64,000 nucleotides of DNA, from the NCBI RefSeq assembly GCF_003402975.1, contig NZ_QURB01000008.1, forward strand, positions 62,001-126,000, given 5' to 3'. Below are positions 26,184-34,744 of the stretch, piece after piece; positions within the stretch are counted from its first letter, which is position 1, and every line of letters begins with the position of its first letter. The stretch comes from Brumimicrobium aurantiacum (GTDB lineage: Bacteria; Bacteroidota; Bacteroidia; Flavobacteriales_D; Crocinitomicaceae). Position numbers and translations under genes: made by a program. The notes under the pieces are model-generated. The model was not told where the DNA came from and searched no databases. It saw only the letters and a program-made list of their open reading frames with translations.

Positions 26184-26228
26184 ATTTAAATTCGCCTCCT
26201 CGAATACCGAAGATAGCTGAATTCGATT

Positions 26229-26274
26229 AATGAAAAACTAAAATCCGATACCTAACGGATTTTAGTTTTTCATT
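26229..26274. repeat. Perfect 19-bp inverted repeat hairpin after the esterase gene
   Basis: AATGAAAAACTAAAATCCG (26229-26247) pairs perfectly with CGGATTTTAGTTTTTCATT (26256-26274) across an 8-base loop. The right half recurs at 22101-22133 and in part at 28788. It sits 45 bases after the esterase stop and could end transcription, although no T-run follows the stem. Confidence 0.8.
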
Positions 26275-26311
26275 TATATCTTCGTTAGAGAATCCGTACC
26301 CTCCAGGTTCC
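26261..26311 (+). repeat. 51-bp dispersed repeat, copy 1
   Basis: About 45 of 51 bases match 28788-28838 (hand alignment). It overlaps the right arm of the preceding hairpin and ends at CTCCAGGTTCC. The following bases to 26501 hold no gene and nothing else that I recognise. Confidence 0.7.
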
Positions 26312-26501
26312 ATCGCAACTTAAATATTCGTTAACCAGTAGTTATCGGATGAAGGTGTATCGAGAAGCAGTGCGATCCAATAAATTCCTACCTCGACTAT
26401 ATAATCTACGTATTAATGCAAGTGGATGACTTTTAACAACTTAAAATTTGGCTATTGCTAATTTATTCCTAATTTAGTACATAATTTTAACACTATTAAT
26501 T

Positions 26502-26974
26502 ATGAACTACGCACACACACACACAGCGCTAATGGAAAGTCGCTATTATTCTGGTTAATTTCATTAAACCTAATTTTTATGTTTTCTGTCAACCAACTTT
26601 TTGGTCAAAATCAGATTTATTTTTCTGAAAATTGGATGGAAGAAGGTGGCGAGGCTACACTATTTTACAAAAACACTACCGCAACTGATGGGTTGGGGCA
26701 TGTTTATATGGCAGGTTCGTCCATTATTTTAAGTGGAAATCACGATATTATTTTGCAAAAGTTTGATCCAGACGGAAATCTTCATTGGGAACAAACTTTT
26801 AATGGTGCAGCTAATATGGATGATTTTGCTGCTGATTTGTTTGTTGATGATGACAATAATGTTTTTGTAACAGATACGGCAATTGATGATATTTAAGAAT
26901 TAACGAATGGACTCTATTTCTGTAATTTTATTGATGGAAATGAACAAGTTACCAAAAAAATTATTAAACAATAA
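26502..26974 (+). pseudogene. Broken T9SS-secreted beta-propeller gene
   Basis: The ATG at 26502 (MNYAHTHTA...) soon stops, but the frame two bases away runs from before 26525 through a signal-peptide-like stretch (KSLLFWLISLNLIF) into NQLFGQNQIYF and SBBP-type propeller sequence (DGLGHVYMAGSS, LQKFDPDGNLHWEQTF). A (CA)7 tract at 26512-26525 lies between; removing one CA unit joins the two frames. The frame stops at TAA 26894-26896, then continues without shift as ELTNGLYFCNF...KKIIKQ to 26974, which is the end of a T9SS sorting domain. An internal deletion has apparently fused the N-terminal part to the last residues of the sorting domain. Confidence 0.7.
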
Positions 26975-26979
26975 AAGTT

Positions 26980-28014
26980 ATGAAATTATCTATTTATATA
27001 TTTTATTTTGCCATGATTGCAATTGTTTTTTTCTCTTGTAAAAAAGAAAAGCTAAATTCTGGATCATGTGGCGAAGCTGAAGTAGAATGGGTGGACACCT
27101 TAAAGTGTGAAGAGTATGCCTCGGATAGTATGACTATAATTTCTCATGGATGGGGAAGATACCAATATCGTACACCTTATTTTAATCCCAATAATTCAAA
27201 TGAGTTTATTTATAGTTTTTATGATTACGAAAACAATATTCAACAATTGATTAAATATAATATACTAACTAAGCAAAAGCTTGTTCTTGCTAATTTGGGT
27301 ATTTATAATCAACCAAAATGGAATGAAAATGGTTGGATTGCTTTTAGCAATATGCATCATGTCCATGTGGTAAAAGAGGATGGTAGTGATTATAGACAGG
27401 TTTCAACTTCAACCCAGAACACATTTCCTTTCTGGGTTGGAGACGATTTGTATTGGGACCATTCTCCGTCATCAAGTTCTGGATTTGAATTAAGACAAAA
27501 TATTAACCAACTTATTAATGATACAGTCGGTTTTAGCACAACAATATTTACTGCAGATGTTATAAATAATAAGATCCTAACTGTAACAAATATTGAATCT
27601 AGTGCTAATCCATCAACTTACTATGGGATATACGACCTAGATATTCTTCACTTCTTTAGTAGAGATAGTTTCAATGTTATAACAGAATTTTCAAAGTCGC
27701 TAACAGGACTCGCATGGCACCCATCAGGCGAGTACTTCTACTCAACAACTGGCTATCAAGGAAACAATGGAAATGGAGGTTTGTATAAAATAACTTTAAG
27801 CGGTCATGAGGAAAAAATAATGGACTTTTGTCAAAGTAAGCAATATTCAAATATTTCTTGTTCAGCTGATGGGAAGTACCTTATTGGAGAAAGAACAGCA
27901 GCTAAACTTGTCGAAATGGAATCTTGGCCAGGGGCTGGTAAAATTGTTCAGAACTCTACAATTTGGTTAATTAATACAGAGACTTTGGAAGAGACTAAAA
28001 TTAATTTGGAGTAG
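26980..28014 (+). CDS. Lipoprotein with TolB/WD40-like beta-propeller
   Basis: 344 residues. Lipoprotein signal with cysteine in VFFSCKKEK (Cys20). The mature part has repeated blades of the TolB-like type: NEFIYSFYDYENN, KWNENGWIAFSN, VVKEDGSDYRQVS, LAWHPSGEYFYSTTG, CSADGKYLIGER. Such proteins are exposed in the periplasm or on the outer membrane and usually bind partners rather than catalyse reactions. It follows the broken propeller gene by 5 bases and precedes a T9SS protein gene by 20 bases. Confidence 0.7.
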   Translation: MKLSIYIFYFAMIAIVFFSCKKEKLNSGSCGEAEVEWVDTLKCEEYASDSMTIISHGWGRYQYRTPYFNPNNSNEFIYSFYDYENNIQQLIKYNILTKQKLVLANLGIYNQPKWNENGWIAFSNMHHVHVVKEDGSDYRQVSTSTQNTFPFWVGDDLYWDHSPSSSSGFELRQNINQLINDTVGFSTTIFTADVINNKILTVTNIESSANPSTYYGIYDLDILHFFSRDSFNVITEFSKSLTGLAWHPSGEYFYSTTGYQGNNGNGGLYKITLSGHEEKIMDFCQSKQYSNISCSADGKYLIGERTAAKLVEMESWPGAGKIVQNSTIWLINTETLEETKINLE

Positions 28015-28034
28015 ATAATTTTTTAACAGTAATT

Positions 28035-28721
28035 ATGGGAAAACAGATAATAATATTTTGGTTAATACTTTTTACGTGTATTTTGATTAAAAATAATGTA
28101 ACTGCACAAAATATTCAATATCCATTAGTTGATAGTGTTAAAGTAATACCCGAATTTCCATCAGAATATGTGGATCAGTTAAAAGCAGTGGTCTATTCTA
28201 AAAACAAACGAACTAATTGCGAATTAGATAGCATATATTTTACTTTTTCACATTCAGGAAATTATATTTATTTACGCGCTAATTATTCAACAGAAAACAT
28301 AGAAATAGAATGTTTTAGAGTGGATACTATTCCTTTAATAGGGTTTCATAAAGGGGATCATACTTTGCACCTATTCGCTAGAACCTATTCTGATATTGAA
28401 ACATTAGTTGATACCACCCTTGTTGACTTCACTGTTTATGAAGACCTTAGTTTAAAAACAGAATCTTCTTTCTCAAATATAAATCTCTACCCCAACCCAA
28501 TTCAAAACCAGCTCAACTTCACAATAAGCACAAATGCATCAAAAATGGAAGTTGAAATTTATGACTTAAGTGGAAAGCGAATCTATAATCAGGAGTATAA
28601 TCATATCGGAGAAGGTAAGTTGCAAAATGTAATAGATGTTTCTACATTGCGAAAAGGGATTTACTTCTGTAAGTTTTCAAACGGAACAAAAGTGGTTATC
28701 AGAAAATTCGTGAAGGAATGA
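28035..28721 (+). CDS. T9SS type A sorting domain protein, function unknown
   Basis: 228 residues: a signal peptide (WLILFTCILIKNNVTAQ), about 115 residues of a strand-rich domain without recognised motifs (residues 30-145), and a T9SS sorting domain at about 155-228 (NLYPNPIQNQLNF, EIYDLSGKRIYN, LRKGIYFCKFSNG, ending RKFVKE). It is exported by T9SS. Probably in one transcription unit with the preceding lipoprotein. Confidence 0.75.
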   Translation: MGKQIIIFWLILFTCILIKNNVTAQNIQYPLVDSVKVIPEFPSEYVDQLKAVVYSKNKRTNCELDSIYFTFSHSGNYIYLRANYSTENIEIECFRVDTIPLIGFHKGDHTLHLFARTYSDIETLVDTTLVDFTVYEDLSLKTESSFSNINLYPNPIQNQLNFTISTNASKMEVEIYDLSGKRIYNQEYNHIGEGKLQNVIDVSTLRKGIYFCKFSNGTKVVIRKFVKE

Positions 28722-28736
28722 TTATTAATGAAAAAA

Positions 28737-28791
28737 TGAAAGTGAAAAGTGAAAAATTGAATTTTACCGAATTTTTCACTTTTCATTTTTA
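28737..28791. terminator. Long hairpin, probable bidirectional terminator
   Basis: Arms 28737-28758 and 28770-28791 pair over 22 positions with about two G-T wobbles; the inner 14 bp (AAAAGTGAAAAATT) are perfect. It lies between the convergent T9SS gene and the TonB receptor gene and belongs to the dispersed AATGAAAAA/TTTTTCATT family. Confidence 0.65.
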
Positions 28792-28838
28792 GTTTTTCAT
28801 TTATATCTTCGTAAGAGAGTCCGCATTCTCCAGGTCCC
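28788..28838 (+). repeat. 51-bp dispersed repeat, copy 2
   Basis: Partner of 26261-26311, with the same orientation and position relative to a hairpin, ending CTCCAGGTCCC. It stops 20 bases before the 3' end of the TonB receptor gene. Confidence 0.7.
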
Positions 28839-28857
28839 AAAACATGACAAAAATTCA

Positions 28858-31299
28858 TTATTTCCTTCTTTTAGATAAACTAAAATCAACCTTATAATAG
28901 AATATAGGTAAAAATCCGAGTTGATAACGTTCCGCTATTGGTTCAGCAGATGGATCTGTTAAACTTGGTGCATAGCTCAAGGCCAAAATATTCTCTGTAT
29001 TTAAAATGTTCACCAAATCCAATCCTATTTCATGGGTCAATTTATCCGTATTCAATACATAGGTAACTTTTAAATCTAAACGGAAGTAATCCTTAAACTG
29101 TCGGGTGTTGAACAATGAATCTTTAAACACCAATTCGTTGTTGATTTGTGTTTGTGCAACATCAACATATCCATATCTTCTTCCTCCAGCAGCAGTAACT
29201 TTAAATCCTGCCGAAATTTTGTTTCTGTCGTTGATTTTAATCTCTTTACCAGCTAAGAAATTTACAGCGTAATTTCCGTTAAAGTCAGTATTTCGCTCAA
29301 TTCCGTCACTTCCTTTATACTTTGATTCGAAAAGTGAACCCGTAGCCATAAAGTAGAATGACTTATTGAAGAATTTTTGCACGGTTAATTCCACACCGTA
29401 GTTTTCTCCTGTTCCTTCATTAACGAGTTCGTCTGGGAAAAAACGTTGGAAACCTGATCCTTGATTAATCAAACTGAACGAAGAAGAATAAATGTCAACT
29501 GGAATGTTGTATAAATACTGGTAATATACTTCTGATTTAATAGATAGGTTATTCTTGAAGCTTTTCTGATATCCAAGCGCACTATGGAAACTACGCGTAA
29601 AGTCCATGTCTTCATTAAATCGTTGCGTGTTTCCTGTTAAATCGGTTTGCTGATAAGTATATTGGTAGGTAGGTTGCATTTGTGAGTGCATTCCTGCTCC
29701 AGCGCTCACTTGATTTCCGTTTTTCATGCGCCATTGCCAACCAATTCGTGGTTCAGCATAACTCCAACTGTCGCTCATTGAGAAGTATTGACTGTGAATA
29801 CCAGCCGTGAAATCCATTTTCTCATTTACCCTCCATTTATATTGAACAAAAGGTTGAACAAGCATACTAAAACCTTCGTAATCATGACGGGTTTGAAATG
29901 CTGTGTGCGAAACATCCAAAGCAGAGTCATTATTTTTAATATAATATCCATCAAGGTTTATTCCCGCTCGAATAATGTTACGGGTATTAATTTTATGATT
30001 TAAACTCGCAAAAAGCGCTGTTTTATAGGTTTGAAATTTGTAACCCATCAATTGGTAGATCGAATCAGTTCTTATTTGAAACGTTTCCTCTCCATCTACA
30101 ACACTAGTGTCTAAGCTTCTTTCAAGGTAGTCATGTCTTGATTTTTGCTGATCAAAACTTTGTGCTAGCGTTGCTTTGAAAAATGTGCTTTTCGAAATTG
30201 GTTTTTTATAAGTTAAACCTACAGTTGCCATTGCTGTTCCAAAATATTGGTCTCTATCTCCTTCTCCAAAAGCTTCCTCGGAAACCTCTGTTTGTTCGGA
30301 GATTTTAATGGCAATATCTGAAGCACCGCCAATTCCAAAAACGCCTAAGTTTCCACCATTTTTTAATGGAAAAGAAAACTTAAATGCACCATCTCCATAG
30401 GTCGGAACGGCATCTGTTCCAATTGTGATATTCATGGCTTGGAAAATACTCAAGGTACTGTAACGTCCCATTACTAAGTAACTAGACCTTTTGTCTTTAT
30501 TGATTGGACCTTCTGCTAATACTTCTGTTCCTAAAAACCCAAATTGTCCTGTAAATTCATGCTTTTCTGTATTTCCATTTCTCAATTTTAAATCAAAAAC
30601 TCCTGAAATCGAATTACCATAATCAGCTGGAAATGCCGACATAAAAAAGTCTGAATTGGCTAATATTTTATTGTTTAGAATCGCCACCGGACCTCCTGTT
30701 GAACCCGATGTAGCAAAGTGATTTGGATTGGGTAAATCTATTCCTTCCACCTTCCATAACAATCCAATCGGAGAGTTTCCTCGTACAACAATGTCATTTC
30801 GTGAATCATCTGCTCCTTGAACTCCAGCAAAATTACTCGCCATACGCGCGGGATCACCTCGAGAACCTGCATATCGATTGGTTTCTTCAACGCTAAATTG
30901 ACGTGCTGAAATAGTGGCCATTTCATTGTTGATTCTTCCGGCTTTGTTTCCAACAATATTGACCTCTTCAGTAGTTTGAATATTCTCGTGAAGCTTAATG
31001 TTCACAATGCTTTCACGTCCTGAGTTTACAGTCACAGTCGTACTGCTTGTTTTATAAGAAGTATAAGTTGCTGTTAATTGATATTTTCCAATTGGCACAT
31101 CTTTAAAGCTAAATCTTCCATCAAGGTCAGTCATGTTTCTCAAAACAACTGTAGAGTCTGAAGAAACCAAAGAAAGTTTGGATCCTATTAATGGATATTG
31201 TGATTCAGAATCCACAACAGTTCCTTTAACTGTTTGAGATATTTGACTAAGTAGGGGCAATGAGATTAAACAAAAAACTAGACTTAAATACTTATACAT
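28858..31299 (-). CDS. TonB-dependent receptor with carboxypeptidase-like N-domain
   Basis: 813 residues. A signal peptide is followed by a carboxypeptidase regulatory-like domain (about 20-105: VKGTVVDSESQYPLIG, GRFSFKDVPIGKYQL), a plug domain (about 115-230) and a 22-strand-type barrel ending YYKVDFSLSKRRK. The plug starts with RINNEMATISARQFSVEET and has ADDSRNDIVVRGNSPIGLLW. It takes up an unknown large or chelated substrate using TonB energy. The C-terminus carries a few extra basic residues after the last strand. No SusD partner is adjacent, so it is not a SusCD pair. Confidence 0.88.
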   Translation of the reverse strand: MYKYLSLVFCLISLPLLSQISQTVKGTVVDSESQYPLIGSKLSLVSSDSTVVLRNMTDLDGRFSFKDVPIGKYQLTATYTSYKTSSTTVTVNSGRESIVNIKLHENIQTTEEVNIVGNKAGRINNEMATISARQFSVEETNRYAGSRGDPARMASNFAGVQGADDSRNDIVVRGNSPIGLLWKVEGIDLPNPNHFATSGSTGGPVAILNNKILANSDFFMSAFPADYGNSISGVFDLKLRNGNTEKHEFTGQFGFLGTEVLAEGPINKDKRSSYLVMGRYSTLSIFQAMNITIGTDAVPTYGDGAFKFSFPLKNGGNLGVFGIGGASDIAIKISEQTEVSEEAFGEGDRDQYFGTAMATVGLTYKKPISKSTFFKATLAQSFDQQKSRHDYLERSLDTSVVDGEETFQIRTDSIYQLMGYKFQTYKTALFASLNHKINTRNIIRAGINLDGYYIKNNDSALDVSHTAFQTRHDYEGFSMLVQPFVQYKWRVNEKMDFTAGIHSQYFSMSDSWSYAEPRIGWQWRMKNGNQVSAGAGMHSQMQPTYQYTYQQTDLTGNTQRFNEDMDFTRSFHSALGYQKSFKNNLSIKSEVYYQYLYNIPVDIYSSSFSLINQGSGFQRFFPDELVNEGTGENYGVELTVQKFFNKSFYFMATGSLFESKYKGSDGIERNTDFNGNYAVNFLAGKEIKINDRNKISAGFKVTAAGGRRYGYVDVAQTQINNELVFKDSLFNTRQFKDYFRLDLKVTYVLNTDKLTHEIGLDLVNILNTENILALSYAPSLTDPSAEPIAERYQLGFLPIFYYKVDFSLSKRRK

Positions 31300-31662
31300 A
31301 GCTTTATTTTAAATTCGCTTCGCTGAGACTTCGTGTTCAAAAATAGATAGAATTATGGTTTTTTAACTTTTTGGCGCTGTTTTTTTAAGAAACGGTGAAC
31401 ATGAGGTTTACAAAATGTTAAAAAAATCTACTTTTTGTATTTTAGTTATCGTATTTCTTTCTACTTAAAATTTCTAAAAATATTTTTGGTGTTTTTAAAA
31501 CAAAATAGCCCAAAGTACTGTATATTTTAAAGTTATTAGAAGGTCTCACCTATGAAATCATCTAATATTCAACAATAAAAACTGACAATACCAACTTGCT
31601 TGTGACTAAAATCAAGCAATCTGTAACTTAAAGGGCTAGGTTGCAGAGATAAACTGTATAGA
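31300..31662. other. 363-bp divergent intergenic region
   Basis: It separates the TonB receptor from the ABC export operon. It holds the receptor's -7 box (31338-31345) and a very AT-rich core. I see no clear promoter for the ABC operon and no RNA structure that I can name. Confidence 0.5.
31338..31345 (-). promoter_or_regulatory. -7 box (TATTTTTG) for the TonB receptor gene
   Basis: Exact TAnnTTTG on the minus strand, 38 bases before the ATG at 31299. Confidence 0.5.
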
Positions 31663-33369
31663 ATGAGTGAAAAACTATCAAAGACTGCGAGATTTTGGAG
31701 GCTGATTAAGTCGGATGCAAAGGAAATTCGAAATGTTTATTATTACTCCTTTTTTGTTGGTCTTATCGGACTTTCGTTGCCTTTAGGGATCCAGGCGATT
31801 ATCAATTTAATTCAAGGTGGGCGTATCAGCTCTGCTTGGGTAGTAATGGTGGTTGTGGTTGTGCTTGGAGTCGCATTTAGTGGTGTGTTACAAATTCTTC
31901 AATTGCGGGTGACTGAGAACATACAGCAACGTATTTTTACGCGAGCGGCTTTCGAATTTTCATACCGAATTCCTAAGGTGAAATTAGAAAAACTGTTTTA
32001 CAATTATGCACCTGAACTCATCAATCGTTTCTTTGATGTAATGACCATTCAAAAAGGATTGTCAAAATTGATTATTACAATCTCTACTGCTGGTATTCAG
32101 GTGATATTAGGGCTTTTACTACTTTCTTTATACCATCCTTTTTTTATCATCTTTAGTTTTGCCCTGATTCTTATACTATTCCTGATTTTTAAATTTACTG
32201 GAAAGAAGGGGTTGGATACAAGTATTAAAGAGTCTCATCATAAATATAAATTAGCACACTGGTTGGAAGAAATAGGGAGAGCAAGTATCTCTTTTAAATT
32301 GGCTGGGGATTCAATTTATAACCTTGACAGAACAAATATTCACGCCGATAACTATATCAATGCACGAGAAAAACACTTTAAGGTATTGATTTCACAATAC
32401 AGTTTATTGGTCATTTTTAAAATTCTAGTTGCTACAGGTTTGTTAGCTATCGGGGGAATGTTGGTGATGGAACAGCAGATGAATATTGGCCAATTTGTTG
32501 CAGCGGAAATCATAATTGTGATGATTATAAACTCAGTTGAAAAATTGATTCGAAATTTAGATGTCGTTTATGATGTGATCACAGCAGTTGAAAAGGTGGC
32601 TGAAGTTACAGATCTAGATTTAGAAAATACGGATGGACTTGATTTGGATGAAAGCTGTAATGGTAAAGGACTTATCGTCAAGATGAATGACGTTACTTTT
32701 AAATATCCGCATAGTAAATTTACTACCATTAATAACATTTCCTTGGATGTTAAGGAAAATCAGAGTGTGGTCATTACAGGAAGTAACGGTTCAGGTAAAA
32801 GTACCTTGTTACATTTAATTGCTGGGTTATACGACCTAGAACGTGGAACCATATCCTATAATAACTTACCATTAGGAAATTTAAATCTAGACTCCTTGAG
32901 AAATGTTATTGGAGCAAGTTTAAACAGTGAAGATTTGTTTTATGGAACCATTCAGGAGAACATTACAATGGGAAGAAGTAAAGCAAGCTTTGCTAATGTG
33001 GAATGGGTCATAGAAAAGGTTGGACTTTCTGATTTTATACAGCAATTACCAAATGGTTACAATACACTTATTTTCCCAAATGGGAAGACCTTACCTAAAA
33101 GTGTCGTTCAAAAACTATTAATTGCAAGAAGTATTGTTGATAAACCCAAGCTCCTGTTACTCGAATATTCACTTGAACATTTGAATTTTCCAGATAAAAT
33201 GAAAATTATGGATTTCATTTATGATAAATCAAACAATTGGACGGTTATAGCAATTTCGAAAGACCTTGAAGTAGCCAGAAAAAGTGACAATGTAATTATT
33301 ATGAATGAAGGTAGAATTACTGCTCAAGGAACTTATGACGAGTTGGAGGTAGAATTGAATAAATTATAA
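31663..33369 (+). CDS. ABC-type exporter half-transporter with degenerate ATPase motifs
   Basis: 568 residues: a type I exporter membrane domain (helices around 26-45, 57-76, 140-178 and 245-290), then a nucleotide-binding domain from about 336. Walker A is perfect (GSNGSGKST, 373-381). The rest is not: the Q-loop reads ASLNSED, the LSGGQ position reads TLPKSV (476-481), Walker B reads LLLLEY, with Glu501 for Asp and Tyr502 for the catalytic Glu, and the switch His is Lys533 (ISKDL). It may bind ATP without efficient hydrolysis. HlyD- and TolC-like genes follow within 6 and 1 bases, so it belongs to a tripartite export system. No peptidase domain is fused. Confidence 0.82.
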   Translation: MSEKLSKTARFWRLIKSDAKEIRNVYYYSFFVGLIGLSLPLGIQAIINLIQGGRISSAWVVMVVVVVLGVAFSGVLQILQLRVTENIQQRIFTRAAFEFSYRIPKVKLEKLFYNYAPELINRFFDVMTIQKGLSKLIITISTAGIQVILGLLLLSLYHPFFIIFSFALILILFLIFKFTGKKGLDTSIKESHHKYKLAHWLEEIGRASISFKLAGDSIYNLDRTNIHADNYINAREKHFKVLISQYSLLVIFKILVATGLLAIGGMLVMEQQMNIGQFVAAEIIIVMIINSVEKLIRNLDVVYDVITAVEKVAEVTDLDLENTDGLDLDESCNGKGLIVKMNDVTFKYPHSKFTTINNISLDVKENQSVVITGSNGSGKSTLLHLIAGLYDLERGTISYNNLPLGNLNLDSLRNVIGASLNSEDLFYGTIQENITMGRSKASFANVEWVIEKVGLSDFIQQLPNGYNTLIFPNGKTLPKSVVQKLLIARSIVDKPKLLLLEYSLEHLNFPDKMKIMDFIYDKSNNWTVIAISKDLEVARKSDNVIIMNEGRITAQGTYDELEVELNKL

Positions 33370-33375
33370 ACAAAT

Positions 33376-34743
33376 ATGCTGAACATTTCTAAAACAACAA
33401 TTTCTAGAAAAATTGATAAAGCTAAGTTTTCATCTTTAAAGAAAACTGAAGGGAGATTGGCGCATAAAATTTTACCTCGAATATTAATCTCACTTTTGAT
33501 TTTATTCATCATCTTTTTATTCGTTCCATGGACACAAAATATTAGAGCCACTGGAAAAGTAAATACACTTAATCCGGCTCAACGTCCGCAAATGTTGAAT
33601 TCTGTAATTCCAGGAAGGGTAGAAGAGTGGTATGTTCAAGAAGGCGAATTCGTTAAGAAAGGTGATACTATTTTAAAAATTTCAGAAGTTAAAAGCAATT
33701 ACTTTGACCCTGAGTTGTTAGATCGTGCAAAAGAACAGGTTTCTGCAAAAGAGGGAGCTGTGGAGGCCTATAAAGAAAAGGTTGAAGCCTTGGATAATCA
33801 GGCCAATGCTTTAAAAAATATGTTGCAATTGCGATTGGAGCAAGGACAAAATAAATTAAAACAAGCCCGACTGAAAGTGGCTAGTGACAGTATAGATTTG
33901 GTCGCATTTAAAATCAATCAGGAAACAGCCAAACAACAATTGGATCGTTTTGAAAAGTTGTATGATGAAGGATTGAAATCTAAAACAGATTTAGAAAATA
34001 GAAATCTTAAATATCAAGAAGCTTTAGCTAAAAAAGTAGCTGTAGAAAATAAGCTTTTAACGAGTCGAAATGAACTAATCAATGCTAAAATCGAATTGGC
34101 TAGCATTAGAACAGAATACGAAAACACTATTGCGAAAGTAAATGCAGACAAGTCTACAGCGCAATCAAATCAATTCGACGCAGAAGGTCAAGTAGCCAAG
34201 CTTCAAAACCAATACATGAATTATTCTGTTCGTCAAGGAATGTATTTCGTGACTGCACCTCAAGATGGATATGTGACACAAGCAACAACTTCTGGAATTG
34301 GAGAATTAATCAAAGAAGGTCAGCAAATTGTGAGTATAATGCCAGCAGATTATCAATTGGCTGTCGAAATGCTCGTTCGTCCACTTGATTTGCCCTTAAT
34401 CAAAAAAGGTCAGCCTGTAAGAATCCAATTTGATGGATGGCCTGCATTAGTGTTCTCTGGATGGCCAAATACAAGTTATGGAACTTATGCTGGAGAAGTT
34501 TTCGCTATCGATAACTTTGCAAACAATCAAGGACTCTTCAGAGTTTTAGTCATTCCAGATGATGATGGATATCCTTGGCCAGATGAAATTAGAGTTGGTG
34601 GTGGAGCAAACAGTATGTTGTTACTGAACGATGTTCCTGTTTGGTATGAGCTGTGGCGTCAGTTTAACGGATTCCCACCAGATTATTACAAAAGTCAAGC
34701 AACAAAAAATAAAGCAGGTACTTCTAATCAAAAAGCGAATTAA
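33376..34743 (+). CDS. HlyD-family membrane fusion protein
   Basis: 455 residues. A cytoplasmic N-terminus is followed by one membrane helix (ILISLLILFIIFLFVPW, about 37-53), a lipoyl half (VPGRVEEWYVQEGEFVKKGD-type; IPGRVEEWYVQEGE visible), a long coiled-coil hairpin (about 105-285), the second lipoyl half (VTAPQDGYVTQATT) and a beta-barrel domain. It connects the inner membrane ABC protein to the TolC-like channel encoded next. The three genes are nearly contiguous, so this is one operon. Confidence 0.88.
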   Translation: MLNISKTTISRKIDKAKFSSLKKTEGRLAHKILPRILISLLILFIIFLFVPWTQNIRATGKVNTLNPAQRPQMLNSVIPGRVEEWYVQEGEFVKKGDTILKISEVKSNYFDPELLDRAKEQVSAKEGAVEAYKEKVEALDNQANALKNMLQLRLEQGQNKLKQARLKVASDSIDLVAFKINQETAKQQLDRFEKLYDEGLKSKTDLENRNLKYQEALAKKVAVENKLLTSRNELINAKIELASIRTEYENTIAKVNADKSTAQSNQFDAEGQVAKLQNQYMNYSVRQGMYFVTAPQDGYVTQATTSGIGELIKEGQQIVSIMPADYQLAVEMLVRPLDLPLIKKGQPVRIQFDGWPALVFSGWPNTSYGTYAGEVFAIDNFANNQGLFRVLVIPDDDGYPWPDEIRVGGGANSMLLLNDVPVWYELWRQFNGFPPDYYKSQATKNKAGTSNQKAN

Positions 34744-34744
34744 T

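Noticed and set aside
28661-28858. 65-residue minus-strand frame between the T9SS gene and the TonB receptor
   Set aside because: Its sequence is a translation of the 51-bp repeat and the AT-rich hairpin and overlaps the 3' end of the T9SS gene.
28858-31299. SusCD-type polysaccharide utilisation locus
   Set aside because: No SusD-like gene or glycoside hydrolase accompanies the TonB receptor.
34631-34744. Longer start for the second TolC-like gene
   Set aside because: The extra 38 residues overlap the end of the HlyD gene and would hide the signal peptide that begins at 34745.
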